Shown one piece after another: positions 21,962 through 33,259 of a stretch of 64,000 nt of DNA; position 1 is the first letter of the stretch, and each line of letters starts with the position of its first letter. The notes below the pieces were generated by a model that worked only from the letters and a program-made list of their open reading frames with translations, made no database searches and was not told the DNA's origin. Source of the DNA: Micractinium sp. NFX-FRZ (Eukaryota > Chlorophyta > Trebouxiophyceae > Chlorellales > Chlorellaceae); contig JAPTJF010000049.1 of NCBI GenBank assembly GCA_029339195.1, forward strand, positions 124,001 through 188,000, written 5' to 3'. Made by a program: the position numbers and the translations under genes.

Positions 21962-24759
21962 TCAGCACTCCTCCTCTTCATACGCATGCGCCAGGCGGGC
22001 CAGGCGCTCCTGCAGGCCCCCCACCTCCTCCCGCCCATGCCCCCAGTTCTCCAGCATGGCCTGCCCCTGCGCCGAGCCTGCCGCGCTCCCAAACTCCCGC
22101 TGCACCGCCGCCACCGCCGGCGCAAACGCCGCGGTGCCACTCAGCCGCGTGAGCACGGCGCAGGATGCAATGTCCCGTGTGCCCCCGCTGGCAGGCGTGC
22201 TGCGGCTGGCGCCGGGAGGGCCATCCCCGCTCAAGGAGACTCCCCGAGCAAAGATGTGGGGGAAGGGCAGCGGAACGGCCAGCGGCTGCGCCGTCAGCGT
22301 GCGGTGCCGCACGCAGCGCAAGCGCTCTGCTGCCAGCGCTGCATCCAGCGCCTCATTGGCGGCACCCAGGTCCAACGCTGCCCCTGCTGAGCGCGGGCCC
22401 CGCAGCACAACTGACTCTGCATAGCAGTGGGAGTCGCCTGCCGCCGGCAGTCCTGGCGACAGGCTGGCCAGCCACCGAGTGGTGAAGGGCTGCACTGCGC
22501 TGCCCCCGCCGCCGCTGCTGCCGCTGGCGCTGTCTCCCCAGGATGCTGCTGGGCCAGCAGCGCCGCTGCCGCCGTGCTGCACGCGCGCATCTGCCCGCTG
22601 TGCCGCTTGCTGCAGGTCCGCTGGCAGAGCTGGGCAGGGCATGGACAGCGACAGAGCAGTCAGTGGCGAGCGGTGCTGAGCTGTCAGCAGTTGGCCAAGG
22701 TCCCACATGCCCATGCGCCCTGCAGGCAAGGCAGGCAGGCAAGGCAGGCAGGGGGGTGGGTTGGGGGTAGAAAGTGAAGGCAACAGCCAGGAGCCAGCCA
22801 AGAGTTGCCATGCAGAAGACGGCCTGGGGTGCGCGTTACCCACAGCGGCAGTCTGCAGAAGAAAGTGAGAGAGGGCACCACGCCCCTGCCCGCCAATACT
22901 GTCCACCCACCTAGTGCTGCGCTGGGGCCCCCGCCGTCTGCCAGGCGATAGGGCAGCGTGGCTGTGTCTAGAGCTGCCGCACACAGGGCGCTGGCGTGAT
23001 ACGGGTTGCCTGCCTGCCAGCGCAGCAAAGGCAGCACGCCGCGAGCTGGCACCGGCGGCGCCACTGGCGTGTAGGTGCTGCAAAGCGGCGCTAGCGTTGC
23101 TAGGCTGAGGCCCTCGTTCAGCCGGCGGCGGCGCAGCTCGGCTGGGTCGTCTGCTGCCGGCGCCGCGCCTGCTGCGCCTGCTGCGGCGGCTGCGGCGGCT
23201 GCCCCGGGGCGCAGCGCGTACAGCATGACGGGCACGCTGCCCCCAAACTCATCTCGTATCTCCTGAACAGCAGGGAAAACAGGGCCAGGTGGCAGGGGGC
23301 AGGTGAGGGCAGAGTAGGCGGCGGTCGAAGGACCAGAGCAGGGCTCTGGAGTGCAGGTGGGCGTCTTTGGAGGAATGATGTCAAGATGTGGACCGGCGTG
23401 AGGGGCACGCAAGCTGCCAGACTGCTGGCCCACACCTGCAGCACGTGTGTTGCCAGGCCCCCGCCCGCTCAACCTGCTGCCGCTGACCACGCACGCGCAC
23501 TACGAGTGTTGCATGGTAGCCAACCTCCCCAGCCAGGCCAGGATGCCGGGAAGTGAACAAGAAGTGAAAAGGAAGCAGAAGAAGAGGGCGCACCTGCAGC
23601 ACGTGTGCCGCCAGGCAGCCAAAGCCTGAGAGGTTGTCCACCAAGCATTGGAAGCCCTGCAGGTGGTCGCACTCCTCGGCAAAAAACCTGGAGAGGAGGA
23701 GGGGAGGGAGGGGAGGAATGGGAGGGCTGGCGTGGTGTGTGGGGGTGGGGAGGCGGGGTATGGTGGTGGGGTGGGGAGGGCGAGGTGGGAGAGAGCACGG
23801 AGGTGGGGAGGTAGGGTATGAATATGAGGCTGGCCTCTCAAAAAGCGAGGGGTCTAAAGCAATGAATGGCCAGAGGTACAGCACGGCTGCCTGCCACGCC
23901 CTACCCACGCCACCCCGGCCTCCCAAACCCCACCTGACCCGCTCCATCGCCTCGTCCCGCTGATCCTCGCTGCGCCAGTGCTCGCCGCCGTCGCCCCAAG
24001 ACCCAAACGGCGTCAACCCGTGCCAGGCGCCGCCCAGCTGCTGCACGCTGCGCGGGTGCAGGTGCGCCTTCAGGTAATCGGTCCAATAGCGCACGCCGCC
24101 AGCGGTGGAGGCGGCTGGGCCGACAGCCGCATCCAGCTGCGCAGCTGCCGCCGCCAGCGCTGCGGTGCTTGCCTCGGCAGCAGCTGCTGCGGCCTCCTCC
24201 CCCTCTGGCCAAGGCGCCTCGGCCTCGCTTTCGAGCTGTTGAGCAAAACGGCTCCTGGGCACGGGTGCCGCCCGGCGCACCTCCTGCCCGCCAGCCCAGG
24301 TGGACACCACGCCGCCATCTGCCTGGCTGTGGTCGCGGTACAGCGCGCCGCCGGCGCTGGCGCCTCCCAGGGCGCCCCGCAGGTCCCACAGCACCAGGCG
24401 CGGTGTGTAGGTGCCCTCCCCGGCCAGTGTCTCGCCCTGCCGGAACAGGACGTCGCTGTCTATCTGCGAGGCGGCGCCCCGCCCGTCTGCCTGCTCCTGC
24501 AGCCCCAGCAGCTCGTCCTGCTCAACACGCGAGGTCGAGGCAGGGAGGATTGAGGTTGGAAAGTGCGCAGGTGGCAGGCAGAGGCAGCGGCAGCAGTGGC
24601 GGGCCGCTTGGTGGCGGCGGCCCGACGTCAGGTAACAGGCGAGCACGAGCTGACCCGCCCTCGTTCAATGCACATTGGACGTGCCTGGAAGTTCCAGTAG
24701 TGCGCCCCGACATAGTTGGCGAAGCTGCCGAGCTGCAGGGTGATGACTTCATGTGGCAT
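21962..24759 (-). CDS. Misato / DML1 family protein (tubulin-like)
   Basis: Homologue of Misato (human MSTO1, yeast DML1), a tubulin/FtsZ-fold protein tied to mitochondrial distribution and to chaperonin-assisted tubulin assembly in other eukaryotes. Five exons (24759-24685, 24517-23934, 23687-23594, 23262-22911, 22719-21962) give 620 aa in one frame. The family start is clear: MPHEVITLQLGSFANYVGAH followed by YWNFQ. Next come DVLFRQGET...TYTPRLVLWDLRG, the block AHLHPRSVQQL, FFAEECDHLQGFQ, the LDTATLPYRLAD stretch, and a C-terminus ending LQERLARLAHAYEEEEC. Ala-rich inserts lie near 150-200 and 265-290. Intron 1 uses a GC donor (CAG|GCACGT), since only this join restores the conserved WNFQ|DE junction. 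Downstream of XPC/RAD4 on the same strand. Confidence 0.9.
23433..23616 (-). repeat. Echo of Misato exon 3 end
   Basis: The exon 3 end with its donor (23591-23616, plus-strand CACCTGCAGCACGTGTG then CCGCCAGGC) recurs at 23433-23458 inside the following intron with two changes in 26 bases. The copy retains CTGCAG|GTG and could serve as a second donor. Confidence 0.8.
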
Positions 24760-25383
24760 TGCGCTGTGGCGCACGCCTCGCAACGGATGTATTATTCGAG
24801 GGTCAGGCAGATGAGCCAATCAAGCAGCTCGCCGCCTGTGGAGCTGAACAGCCCGAAGGGTTTCCGCTCGCCGCTGTCTCGTGCCTGAGTTTCACAGGTG
24901 CAGACGCATCAATTTTCTGCTTGCACGCAACAGAAAGGGTGTCGAGTGGCGCCTAGGCAGGGCAAGATGGCCAAGGATGTCTGCCGGCGCCGCCACATCA
25001 GCCGCCGTCATTTAAGACGAAAGCGACTGGGTTCCTTCCCACACTTCTTGCCTGCTATCCTGGCGCCCCAGGAAGCAAAGGCACGGGCATTCCTGGCCCA
25101 GTATCCAATACAATGTCTGCCAAGTGCGCTGCCTGCCGCGGCCCGCTCTGTGCTCATGTGCTCATGCCGGCAAACTCACTCCATGCCGGGGCACTCCCTG
25201 GCAGGCCTCGACTTGCACAACCTGTCCTTGTCATTGCAGCATTGCCGACTCCTGGTTCAACTCGAGAAGAACGTATCAGTTGTTTCAGGTGGACTCCTGG
25301 TTCAAACCGAGAAGAACGTATCAGTTGTGTCAGGTGGCAGCAGCCCCTCATTCGTGTTCGTTTTCTGCTTATCTGTTCTCAGA
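24760..25383. other. Intergenic region between XPC/RAD4 and Misato
   Basis: 624 bp, both neighbours on the minus strand. It should hold the XPC 3' UTR and the Misato promoter. It contains the 45-bp duplication at 25247-25336. No TGTAA match was found here on the minus strand and no gene is supported. Confidence 0.4.
25247..25336. repeat. 45-bp tandem direct repeat, two copies
   Basis: A 45-bp unit beginning GACTCCTGGTTCAA and ending TCAGGTG is present twice in a row with about four differences. It lies just past the XPC/RAD4 stop codon, in the presumed 3' UTR. The period is a multiple of three, so read-through frames stay open, but no gene uses it in the models given here. Confidence 0.85.
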
Positions 25384-28300
25384 TCAGATCTCCTCTGTCT
25401 TCACATCCGCCAGGTGCTCCTCCTGACGGGGCGCCGCCCGCTGCTGCTGCTGCTGCTGCTGCTGGGAATCAGGCAGAGTGCCGCTGCCTTCGCTGCCATC
25501 ATCGCTGTCTGCAAGGTCGATGACATCGCCACCCACTGCCCCCTGACTCTTTGTGCTGCCACCCCGCTTCTTGGTCACTGCTGCTGCCGCGCTCCCTTTC
25601 TTGCCTGCGCCGCCGTCGCGTCGCTTGCCCGCCGCCCCTGCTGCTGTGCCGCCATCATGCGCCAGCAGCGCTGCAGCAGCGTCGGCCATGGCGCCGGCTC
25701 CTGCCGGTGCGTTGGCGGCGTCTCCATACGTCTGCTGCACCCGCACCCGCGCCAGCACCGAGCGCAGCAGCGTGCGCCACGCCGCTTCCGCCTCATCTTC
25801 CCGTTTGCGCTGCGCCTGCTCCGCCTGTGTCCTGCAGTGTTCCCCCCCCACCAAAGCAGCAGCCATGTCGGACCAGCACATCAGAGCAGGCCGGCATGTG
25901 TTAAGCAGAGGATGCAGCTATGTGCCGTGTGTAGTGTGAAGAGCCAGCGACGCAGGAAGGCAGGTAAGCATGCGCGTAGGAGGGTCCTAGGTCACCGAAC
26001 CCCGGCTGTGGCTTCACAATCCTCCCCGTCCCTCTTCCCCCATTTCCTGCCCTCCCCGCCCTCTCAACCTCCTGGCCATCTCCCATACCCCTCGTATGCT
26101 GCTGGCGCTCAACATCGATCCCCAATCCCGCTCTTCCCGTCCCCTCCCTCCTGCCTCTCATACCGCCGGTCCCTCTCATAATCTGCACCGTCACAACTTG
26201 CCCAAACCTCTACCAAAGGCATCATACCCACGAAGTGCGCTTGCTCATAGCCCCTCACCTCTCATACTCTTCATACGCCGCCATCACCGCCTCCTGGTGC
26301 TCCACGCACACCACCACCCCCTCCAGCCGCGGCACGCTGCGCCCGCCGCGCACGTCCCAGCCTGTGAGGGCGGGCACGTAGTCCACCCCCAGCCTCTTGC
26401 AGATGCGCCCCAGGTACGGGTAGTTCAGGTGAACCTGCAGGCATAGAACGGAAAGAAGGAGACCGAGAAAAAAGGAGGAGGTTGGGTGTCAACAATGCAC
26501 CTTGTCGCCCAGCTAGCAGCGCTCCCCCCGGCTCCCTTACCCCTGTGCATAAGGTGTGGCATAGGCAGGTGTGCACGTCTGGCCCAGGCGCTTGCTTAAA
26601 GCAGGCTCAGGCGGTGGCCAGCGCCCCGCCCCCGCTCACCGCGCCCTCCGGCATCACTTCCGTGTAGGGGGGCACCTCCAGGTTGCCCCGCTCGTTCCTG
26701 GGCACCCTGCCGTCCTTGGCGGGGGGCGGCCGCCAGGGGCGCGTCTGCCAGGGGCCGTAGAAGCCGGAGAAGAGGGCGGGGTCGGGCAGCTCGCCGTCGC
26801 CCTCCTCCTCACCCTCCTGCTTGGGGGATCGGGGGGGAGACGTGGGAGGTGGGCAGGGTGGACAGCGGCGGAGCGGGCGGTTGAGGGGCCGACGGCGGGA
26901 CGAGTGGAGCAGGCAGTGTGTGTGTGGAAGTGTGTGTCAAAAACCTCACCGCACCGCACCGCACCGCACAGCTTCAGCACAGCGGCCCCTCACAACCCAT
27001 CTCACCTCTGCCTCAGGGTCAATTCCAACCATGAAGCTCGAGCCATTGCTGGCAGCATCGGGGCTTCCCACCCCGCCGCCCTTGCCCCTGCCACCGCTGC
27101 CGCCCTTGCTGCTGCCGCCGCCCATGTTGCGCTTCTTCAGGCGCTTCACTGGCTGGCTCAGCTCCTCGGGCAGCACCTGCAGCGAGCAGCGGCAAAGGAG
27201 CAGAGGTGCGTGCACTTCTGTGGACGCTTCACCGGCCTGCCCGGCTCCTGCAGCACCAAGCACAGCAGCAGCGGTGATAACGGGGCAGGGTCAAATGCGC
27301 TTCTCTGCAGGCATGTTGCAGGCTGGCGCAGCTCCTTCAGCTTCCAAAGCCATGATCTCAGCAGGCGAGGCAGCATGCACAGCACGCACCTCGCGCCCCC
27401 TGAGCTTCCACTTGTCTGCGGTGTGGATCTCAGCCACGTCCTTTCTGAGGAAGAAGGGCTCCCCCCTGCAAATCAAACAGTTGATCAGAGAACAGCTCAG
27501 GCAGGTCCTGTCTCAGCCCCAGCACTCGGCCTTGAAGAAAGAGGAGGGCGGGCCTGATGACGTGCCTTTCAGCCAAGCAGGCATGCTTTGATTGAGAGCG
27601 CGCCATGCAGGGGTGCAGGGGCAGTCAGCTACGGCCAGCTCCTCAACACAACTCAGGCTGAATTCCCCTTAGCTCAGCGCCCGCAATCATGAGATAGCTC
27701 AAATGGCCCACAAGACACCTGGCAACCCACTCACTTGTGCATCTCCCGGTACAGGGCGTCTGGCCGCACCGCCTCGTGCTTGCCAATGTGCCGCTCTAAC
27801 ACGTACTTGCGGCTCGACTTGAACCCCTCTATCGTTTTGGGCACCGCCTCGTGCTCCTGCGGGCGTGAAGGTGACGGACGGGTGGGCGGGCCAGTGGGTG
27901 AGATGCCAGGAGGTAAAGGGAGGCAAGAGGAAGTGCGGCAGGCAAACAGGAGGCAGGTACCGAGGCACGCAGACAAGCACCAGGCAGGCAGGCAGGCAAG
28001 CACCATGTCAGCAGGCAGGAATGCTGTGCATGCAGTGCGTGTGCAATGTGCCATACAGCCACAGATCAAACCCAGCTCACATCTTTCTCGCGCTGCGCCA
28101 GCTCAGCATCCTCGCTGGCACCCAACCGCTGTCCTCCCACCATTGCCTCCAGTTCAAGCTCCTCTGGCTGCTGCTGCTGCAGCTGCTGCTGGTGGTGCTG
28201 CTGCTGCTCCTGTGACTCTGCTGCCACTGGCCCTGCTGCCAGCGGCAGCTCTGCTGCACCGCCAGGGCTGGCACACCCCAACTCCGCCAAGCTGGCGCTG

Positions 28301-31300
28301 CCGATGGCTGCCAGGCTGGCAGCCTCCTCCAGCTGGCGCAACGGGCCCAGCGCCTGCTTCCACCACTCCCCGTCCCGCACCCTCTCCGCCGCCAGCCAGC
28401 TGCTGGTGTATCTGCAGCAGCAGCAGCACACGCAAAAGCGGGGCAAGGCGGGTAACGTGGGGAGGCCAACGGGAGGGGCCTGGGCTAGAGTTGAAGCTGC
28501 CAGGTTGTCGGCAGAGGGAGGGTTCCCCAGCTGGCATGCGCACAGCTGCAGCTCATCGCACAGCCAGAGGTCCCACGCGGGACATGCAAGCAGCCGAGCC
28601 TCCCCACATCCCTGTCTTTCCTCATGTCCAAACCAGCCAGGCACTGCAACTCCGGCAGGCACAGCAAGGCAGTCCTCAGTGCCCCCAGCGCCCACCGCTG
28701 CGTGACGTCCTTGGCGCCGCCCCCTGCGAGCGCCACCACGTAGCTCAGCGGCTGGCGCTCCTTGGCCACGTTTGCCTCGACCTCTCGAGGCCTGTCCACC
28801 CACCCGGTCAGCGGGTCGGCGTGCATCCACCTGGGGCGGGGCAGGAGGGCGGGAAGGGAGGCTTGCAGGGTGTGACTCGGCTTGCACGGCAGCCCAAGAG
28901 GGAGCGCAGGGCAGCGGCTGGCATGTGTGAGACACAGGTAGTTGCGGGGGGTCAGACATGGTCCCAAGCCGCAGTCCCATGCTCAGCTGCGCCCACCCCC
29001 TGCAGATGCAAAGCTCTGCAACAGCCCTGGTTAACAGGTTGGCGTGCTGCCCTCTAGCCCTGCCGGCCTGCTTGCCTGCACACGCCCGTCTCCACTCCGC
29101 CCTCATCCACCTCTCGGCAGTACACCTCCAGCCAGCACTGCCCCATGTCGGGGTGCCGCACAGAGAGGGAAGCCAGGAAGGCAGTGTGGGAGTCGGCGGC
29201 AGCCTTCTTGCCGGTGGCAGCGCGCTTTGCGCCACGCGTCGGCTCGCGGGGGCTGGCCGCACCATCACAGTCGCCATCCATCACCGCTGCTGCTGCTGCC
29301 GCTGCGCTGGCTTTAGAGGCCTCCAGAGCTTGAGCCAGGGCTTCCTCCTCTGCCATGTCACCCTTGCGCTTGCGCTGTGCCTGCTGCCCCTGCTGCCCCT
29401 GCTGCGCCTGCTGCTGCTCATCCTCCTGCCCCTCCTCTGCCATCGCCCCCTGCCGCCCACGCTTTGGCTGCTGCCGGCGCTTCGGCTGCTGCTGCTCCTC
29501 CTCATCCACTTGTACTGACACCCCATCACTGCCCTGCTCTTTGCTGGGCTTCGCCGCTGCCTGCCGCTTCCTGCCCTTGACGCCGCCTTGCTTGGCTGCG
29601 ATGGTCTCGCTGCCCCCCGCTGCGGCTGACGCTGCCGCAGGCACTGGAGCCAGAGCTGCTGAGGCTGCCACCGAAGCCTCCCGCTCCGCATGCTGCTTGC
29701 CATGGCCGCCGCCGGAACGCCCAGCGCCGGCGCCACGACCGCTCCCGCGACCCCTGCCCCCGCGCCCCCTGCCGCCACCGCCTCCGCCAAACACCAGCGC
29801 CCGGCCGGCACCTCCACCACCGCTGCCGCCTCCGCCGCTCTCCAGGCCCTCCTGGGCGCTCTTCCGCTGCTTCTTCCGCTGCTGCCACGCCTTGTAGCTG
29901 TCTATTAGGTAACCGCTCTCAGGGAAGGGCTGCTCAGGTGCCGGGTGCCCCGTCAGCGCTGCGCCCTCTGGTCCCACCAAGTAGACAGAAGACGTGTCTG
30001 GCAGCCGAAACTGGGCTTTCAGAAGCTGCTTGTATGCCGCCACTTTCTGCGCCTCCCGCCCGCTCAACAGCGCTGCTGCAGCTGCGGGCGCAAGCGCGGC
30101 CGCCAGGAGCCGGCTGCTCACCAGCACCCGGGAGCGTTCTGTGCTGGCGCCGACCACCGCCTTGCCACGTGCTGCCTTGTCCTCTGCTGCCTTGTCTGCT
30201 GCCGCTGCTGCTGCCGTGCCGCAGCCCGTGTAGCGGCGGCCGGCAGCGCCGAAGCGCTCTGCGAATGCTGCCATGGCGGCGTCCTGCTGCCGCGCCGCCT
30301 CTGGTGGGCAGGCAGGGCAGGAGCGGGGCAGGAGCAGGGTGGGAAGGAGGCAGGAGGTGCGTGCATGCTGTCAGCACAGCACAGCAACATCCAGCCCCTC
30401 CCGCCTCATCCCACCACAACCAATGCCTAGCCACCCCCCACACCAGGCCCCCGCCCCAGCCCCAGCCAGGATCAAGCCCCGCCTGCTTACCTGTGGGCTT
30501 GAGGGAGGAGGGGGCGAGCGCGAGGACCAGGCGCACGGTGGCGCCCTGCGAGCGCAGCACCGCCGCAAACAGCGCGGTGTACTGCTCCACGCTGGCGGTG
30601 CGCCGCCGCTGTACCGCCTCTAGCAGCGCGCCCGCCGCGCCCGCCACGCCGCGTGCCTCTGCAAACGCTGCCGCCACTGGATCCTCGCTGGAGCCGCCAG
30701 GGTGGCACAGCTTGAACTCCCGACGGAACCAGGAGATCTGCTGGTGCAGGCCCTGCTTGCTGCACCCCGCGCTGCGCATGCTGTGCGTGCTGCCGTCCCA
30801 CAGCTTGGCTTGCTCCCCTGGCGGCACCAGCGACAGCAGCTGAGCTTGGAGCAGCGGGTCGTCTGCTACCGCGTCGTGCAGCAGGCCACGCGCCAGCAGG
30901 CACAGCAGGTGCGTGCGGTGCACCTGCTGCGCACGGTAGCGGTCCATTTTAGTCACCCCACGTGGTGCGCTGCCGTTGGCGCCAGCGCTGGCTCCCGTCC
31001 GCCGCCGCTTGCTGCCGCCTGCCTCTTGCCGGTCAAAAGAGATTGTGAGCCCACCGCCATCGCCCTCTTCCTCCTCATCCCCTTCTTCAGCAGCTGCAGC
31101 AGACTCGGTAGATGGTCCCGCTCCGGCACCAGCCATGCCCATCTCGTCCTCCTCATCATCATCCCAGGCATCCTCCCAATCCTCCTCCTCCTCCTCCTCC
31201 TCCTCAGGCCCATCGCCCGCCGCCGCCCCAGCTGGCTCCATCTCTGCGCCCTGCTGCCGCTGCTGCTGCTGCTGGCTGCTGCCTGGGCCGGAGTTAGCTG

Positions 31301-31841
31301 CACCTGTCGCCGCTGCGCTGGCTGCCTGCTCATCAACTTGCTCGTCTGCCTGCTCAGGTGATGCATCCCTGTCCGCCACCGCTGTTGCTCCGCAGGCGCC
31401 CACACCCTGCTGGCGGCGAGCCGCGGGGAGGCCTGGTATCAAGCCAGCTGCCGCCGCGGAGGAGCGGAGCGCATGGGTGGTCGGCGGCAGCAAAGGCCCG
31501 CCGCCGCTGGCTCTGGCACGGCGCTTGGCTGCCCGCTGCAGGAACTGGTCCACATTCTGGCCGCTGGCTGAGGCAAGTGTCTCTGCATGGAGGTACATGA
31601 TTTAGATGTTGCTAACTATGCTACTCCATGCAGGGCGGGGGGCCCAGCCGAGCAGGCACAGAGCAACGACAGCGCCCACCCCAGCTTCAATCAAGAAGCA
31701 ATGACGTGCGCCACACCTCCAAGCATGCATGAGCAGCCCCTGCAGCACCTGCAGCCACTCACCCGAGGCGGGCTTCCCCTCCACCTCTGCCACTGCCCTG
31801 GCCGCCTCCGCTGCGGCGAGTCGCTGGCGCTTGGGTGCCAT
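25384..31841 (-). CDS. XPC/RAD4 DNA damage recognition protein
   Basis: Nuclear factor that finds helix-distorting lesions and starts global-genome nucleotide excision repair, normally with RAD23. Eleven exons (31841-31763, 31582-30491, 30300-29082, 28830-28696, 28411-28081, 27856-27735, 27465-27390, 27176-27006, 26816-26640, 26434-26260, 25831-25384, some edges +/-1) give about 1341 aa. Start MAPKRQRL; acidic tract (poly-Glu then DWEDAWDDDEED) near 165-185; transglutaminase-like fold from HRTHLLCLLARG onward, with CWLEVYCRE and WMHADPLTGWVD; BHD1 around KDVAEIHTADKWKLRGREV; BHD2/BHD3 with FYGPWQTRPW, VPRNERGNLEVP, LGVDYVPALTGWDV and VVVCVEHQEAV. The C-terminal WRTLLRSVLARVRVQQTYG is the family ending before an acidic, Gln-rich tail. 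A ~250-residue Gly/Gln/Lys-rich insert splits the transglutaminase fold. The donor at the end of exon 3 (GT|GTGCAG) is the least certain join. Confidence 0.9.
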
Positions 31842-32345
31842 GGCCTCCCCGCCTATGCGGGGGTCCCGCCCTCTCCTTCCGCCGCTCACGCCGCCGCCAC
31901 TGCGCCTTCGATTCTGCCAGCGCCGGCGCCACAGTTGCTCCTCTATTCGCGCTCACTGGCCTTTAAACCAGCTTTCCGGGCTTGGAAGCAATGCCACAGG
32001 GCGCTGATTGCTGCTGCTTGCGGCACTACCGGTAGGTTGCTCTGTCGCACATCGAAGGCGACCAACGTCCATGAGACCCCCAATTGCGTGCAGTAGCTGG
32101 GCTCAATTATACGGCGACGCCAATGCGCACTGGCCACAGGTGAACCCTGCAGCCTGCTGTGCTGTGCTGCCAGCGTGCCAAGGCTTGCCGTGTGAGCCTC
32201 TTGGCAAGGTTTGCGGCTTGCAGACCACTCTTGCCAGCTGTTGGACCGCTACCCAAACAAGGCAGTGGACATTTAAAGAGCCTCTTGCTCCTACACAAGA
32301 TCGCCCCTTGCCGGCACACCTCCCGGCCCTCCGGCACACGCAGAC
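31842..32345. promoter_or_regulatory. Bidirectional intergenic region, XPC/RAD4 and SVIP-like gene
   Basis: 504 bp between divergent start codons. It is less GC-rich than the flanking exons near 32080-32290, with TTATACGG at about 32107 and ACATTTAAAGAG near 32268 on the SVIP-like side. A shared promoter is inferred from the arrangement; no specific factor site is recognised. Confidence 0.45.
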
Positions 32346-32741
32346 ATGGGTGCATGTTGCGGCAAGCAGGCGGCAGGACCTGACGCCGAAATCTATCAGC
32401 AGGCGCAGCGCAGCCGGCTGCCAGACACCGAGGCCGACAGGGCGGCACGGGCAGCGGCTGCAGCAGCGGTGCGTGGGCCTCTGAATGCTGCAGAGGGCTG
32501 GCTGGGATGCTTATATGACTTTGCTTCAATGTAAAATTGTCCAGCTTGGGTGTGCACACGGTCCTGCTTCAACTTGCTGCTTCCCTGCTACCGTGGTGCG
32601 CTGCAGGCGGAGGCGCGGCAGCAGGCGTGGGCTGGCACCGCTGTCGGCAAGGCGGCAATCAAGAGCGTGGCAGCAGTGAAGGAGGAGCGGGCGCAAGGGC
32701 GGGTGACCAGCAATGACACGGCAAAGGACTGGCTTTCATGA
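32346..32741 (+). CDS. Small acylated protein resembling SVIP (p97/VCP-interacting)
   Basis: Two exons (32346-32468 and 32607-32741) with a GTGCGT...CTGCAG intron code 85 aa. The start MGACCGK gives Gly2 for N-myristoylation and Cys4/Cys5 for palmitoylation, so membrane anchoring is likely. Across the splice join the sequence [11 protein letters not shown] fits the VCP-interacting motif R-x5-A-A-x2-R. Length and plan (acylated N-terminus, a single charged Ala-rich helix, basic tail ending AKDWLS) match animal SVIP (about 77 aa), a p97 inhibitor of ER-associated degradation. The helix is poly-Ala, so the motif could be chance; another acylated small protein is possible. Confidence 0.6.
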
Positions 32742-33259
32742 GCGCGTAAGCACTCGGTAGTCTGACTGACCGTCGGCCCGTTCCAGCGGCCCCTGGGGAG
32801 CCCCCACCTGCATGCCCTGCACCCACCTCAGCTGTATGCTCCCTGTATGTCCCCCCCCTCCTCTGGCGCCCTCAGCACTGCCTCATTTTGTTTGCTTGGT
32901 TGTTTGTTAGTTGTTATTTGGTCCACCTGTATCCCACCTGACTGTGAACCTCCATCAGCCTCACGCCTCCAAGAAGCCTCCAACGCTTGGGGCTGGGCGC
33001 CGGCGGGCGCCGCGTAGGGCACCCGCTATAGCCGCATACGCAGGCTGCCTGGCTCTGGGCTGAGAGTTGTATGCAAAGCAGGCTCATATGCTAGAGCCAC
33101 ACAATGTGGCAACTTGGGCCACACATTGCTGCAGCGACTCGACCAGTTGCCAAGCGGTCCCTATTACGCCGCTGCCTACGTGGCGGCATAGGGTTCACCC
33201 TGTTTGCCAGTGCCTGCCCTTGCGGTGTTTGCAAGCGTGGGCGCCCCACCCTGAACAAC
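32742..33259. other. Intergenic region between SVIP-like gene and CDPK
   Basis: 518 bp with both neighbours on the plus strand. The first part, with T-rich TTTGTTTGCTTGG-type sequence near 32887-32920, is probably the SVIP-like 3' UTR. The rest should hold the CDPK promoter and 5' UTR. The CDPK frame is open upstream to an ATG at 33104, so the 5' boundary is uncertain. Confidence 0.4.

Noticed and set aside
23433..23458. Echo of Misato exon 3 as a genuine extra exon
   Set aside because: The conserved junction HVLQ|EIRDE is already formed by 23594 to 23262, and the copy is too short and lacks a matching acceptor.
27735..29057. 440-codon plus-strand open frame across XPC/RAD4
   Set aside because: Runs through clear minus-strand XPC exons and introns; composition is that of a shadow frame.
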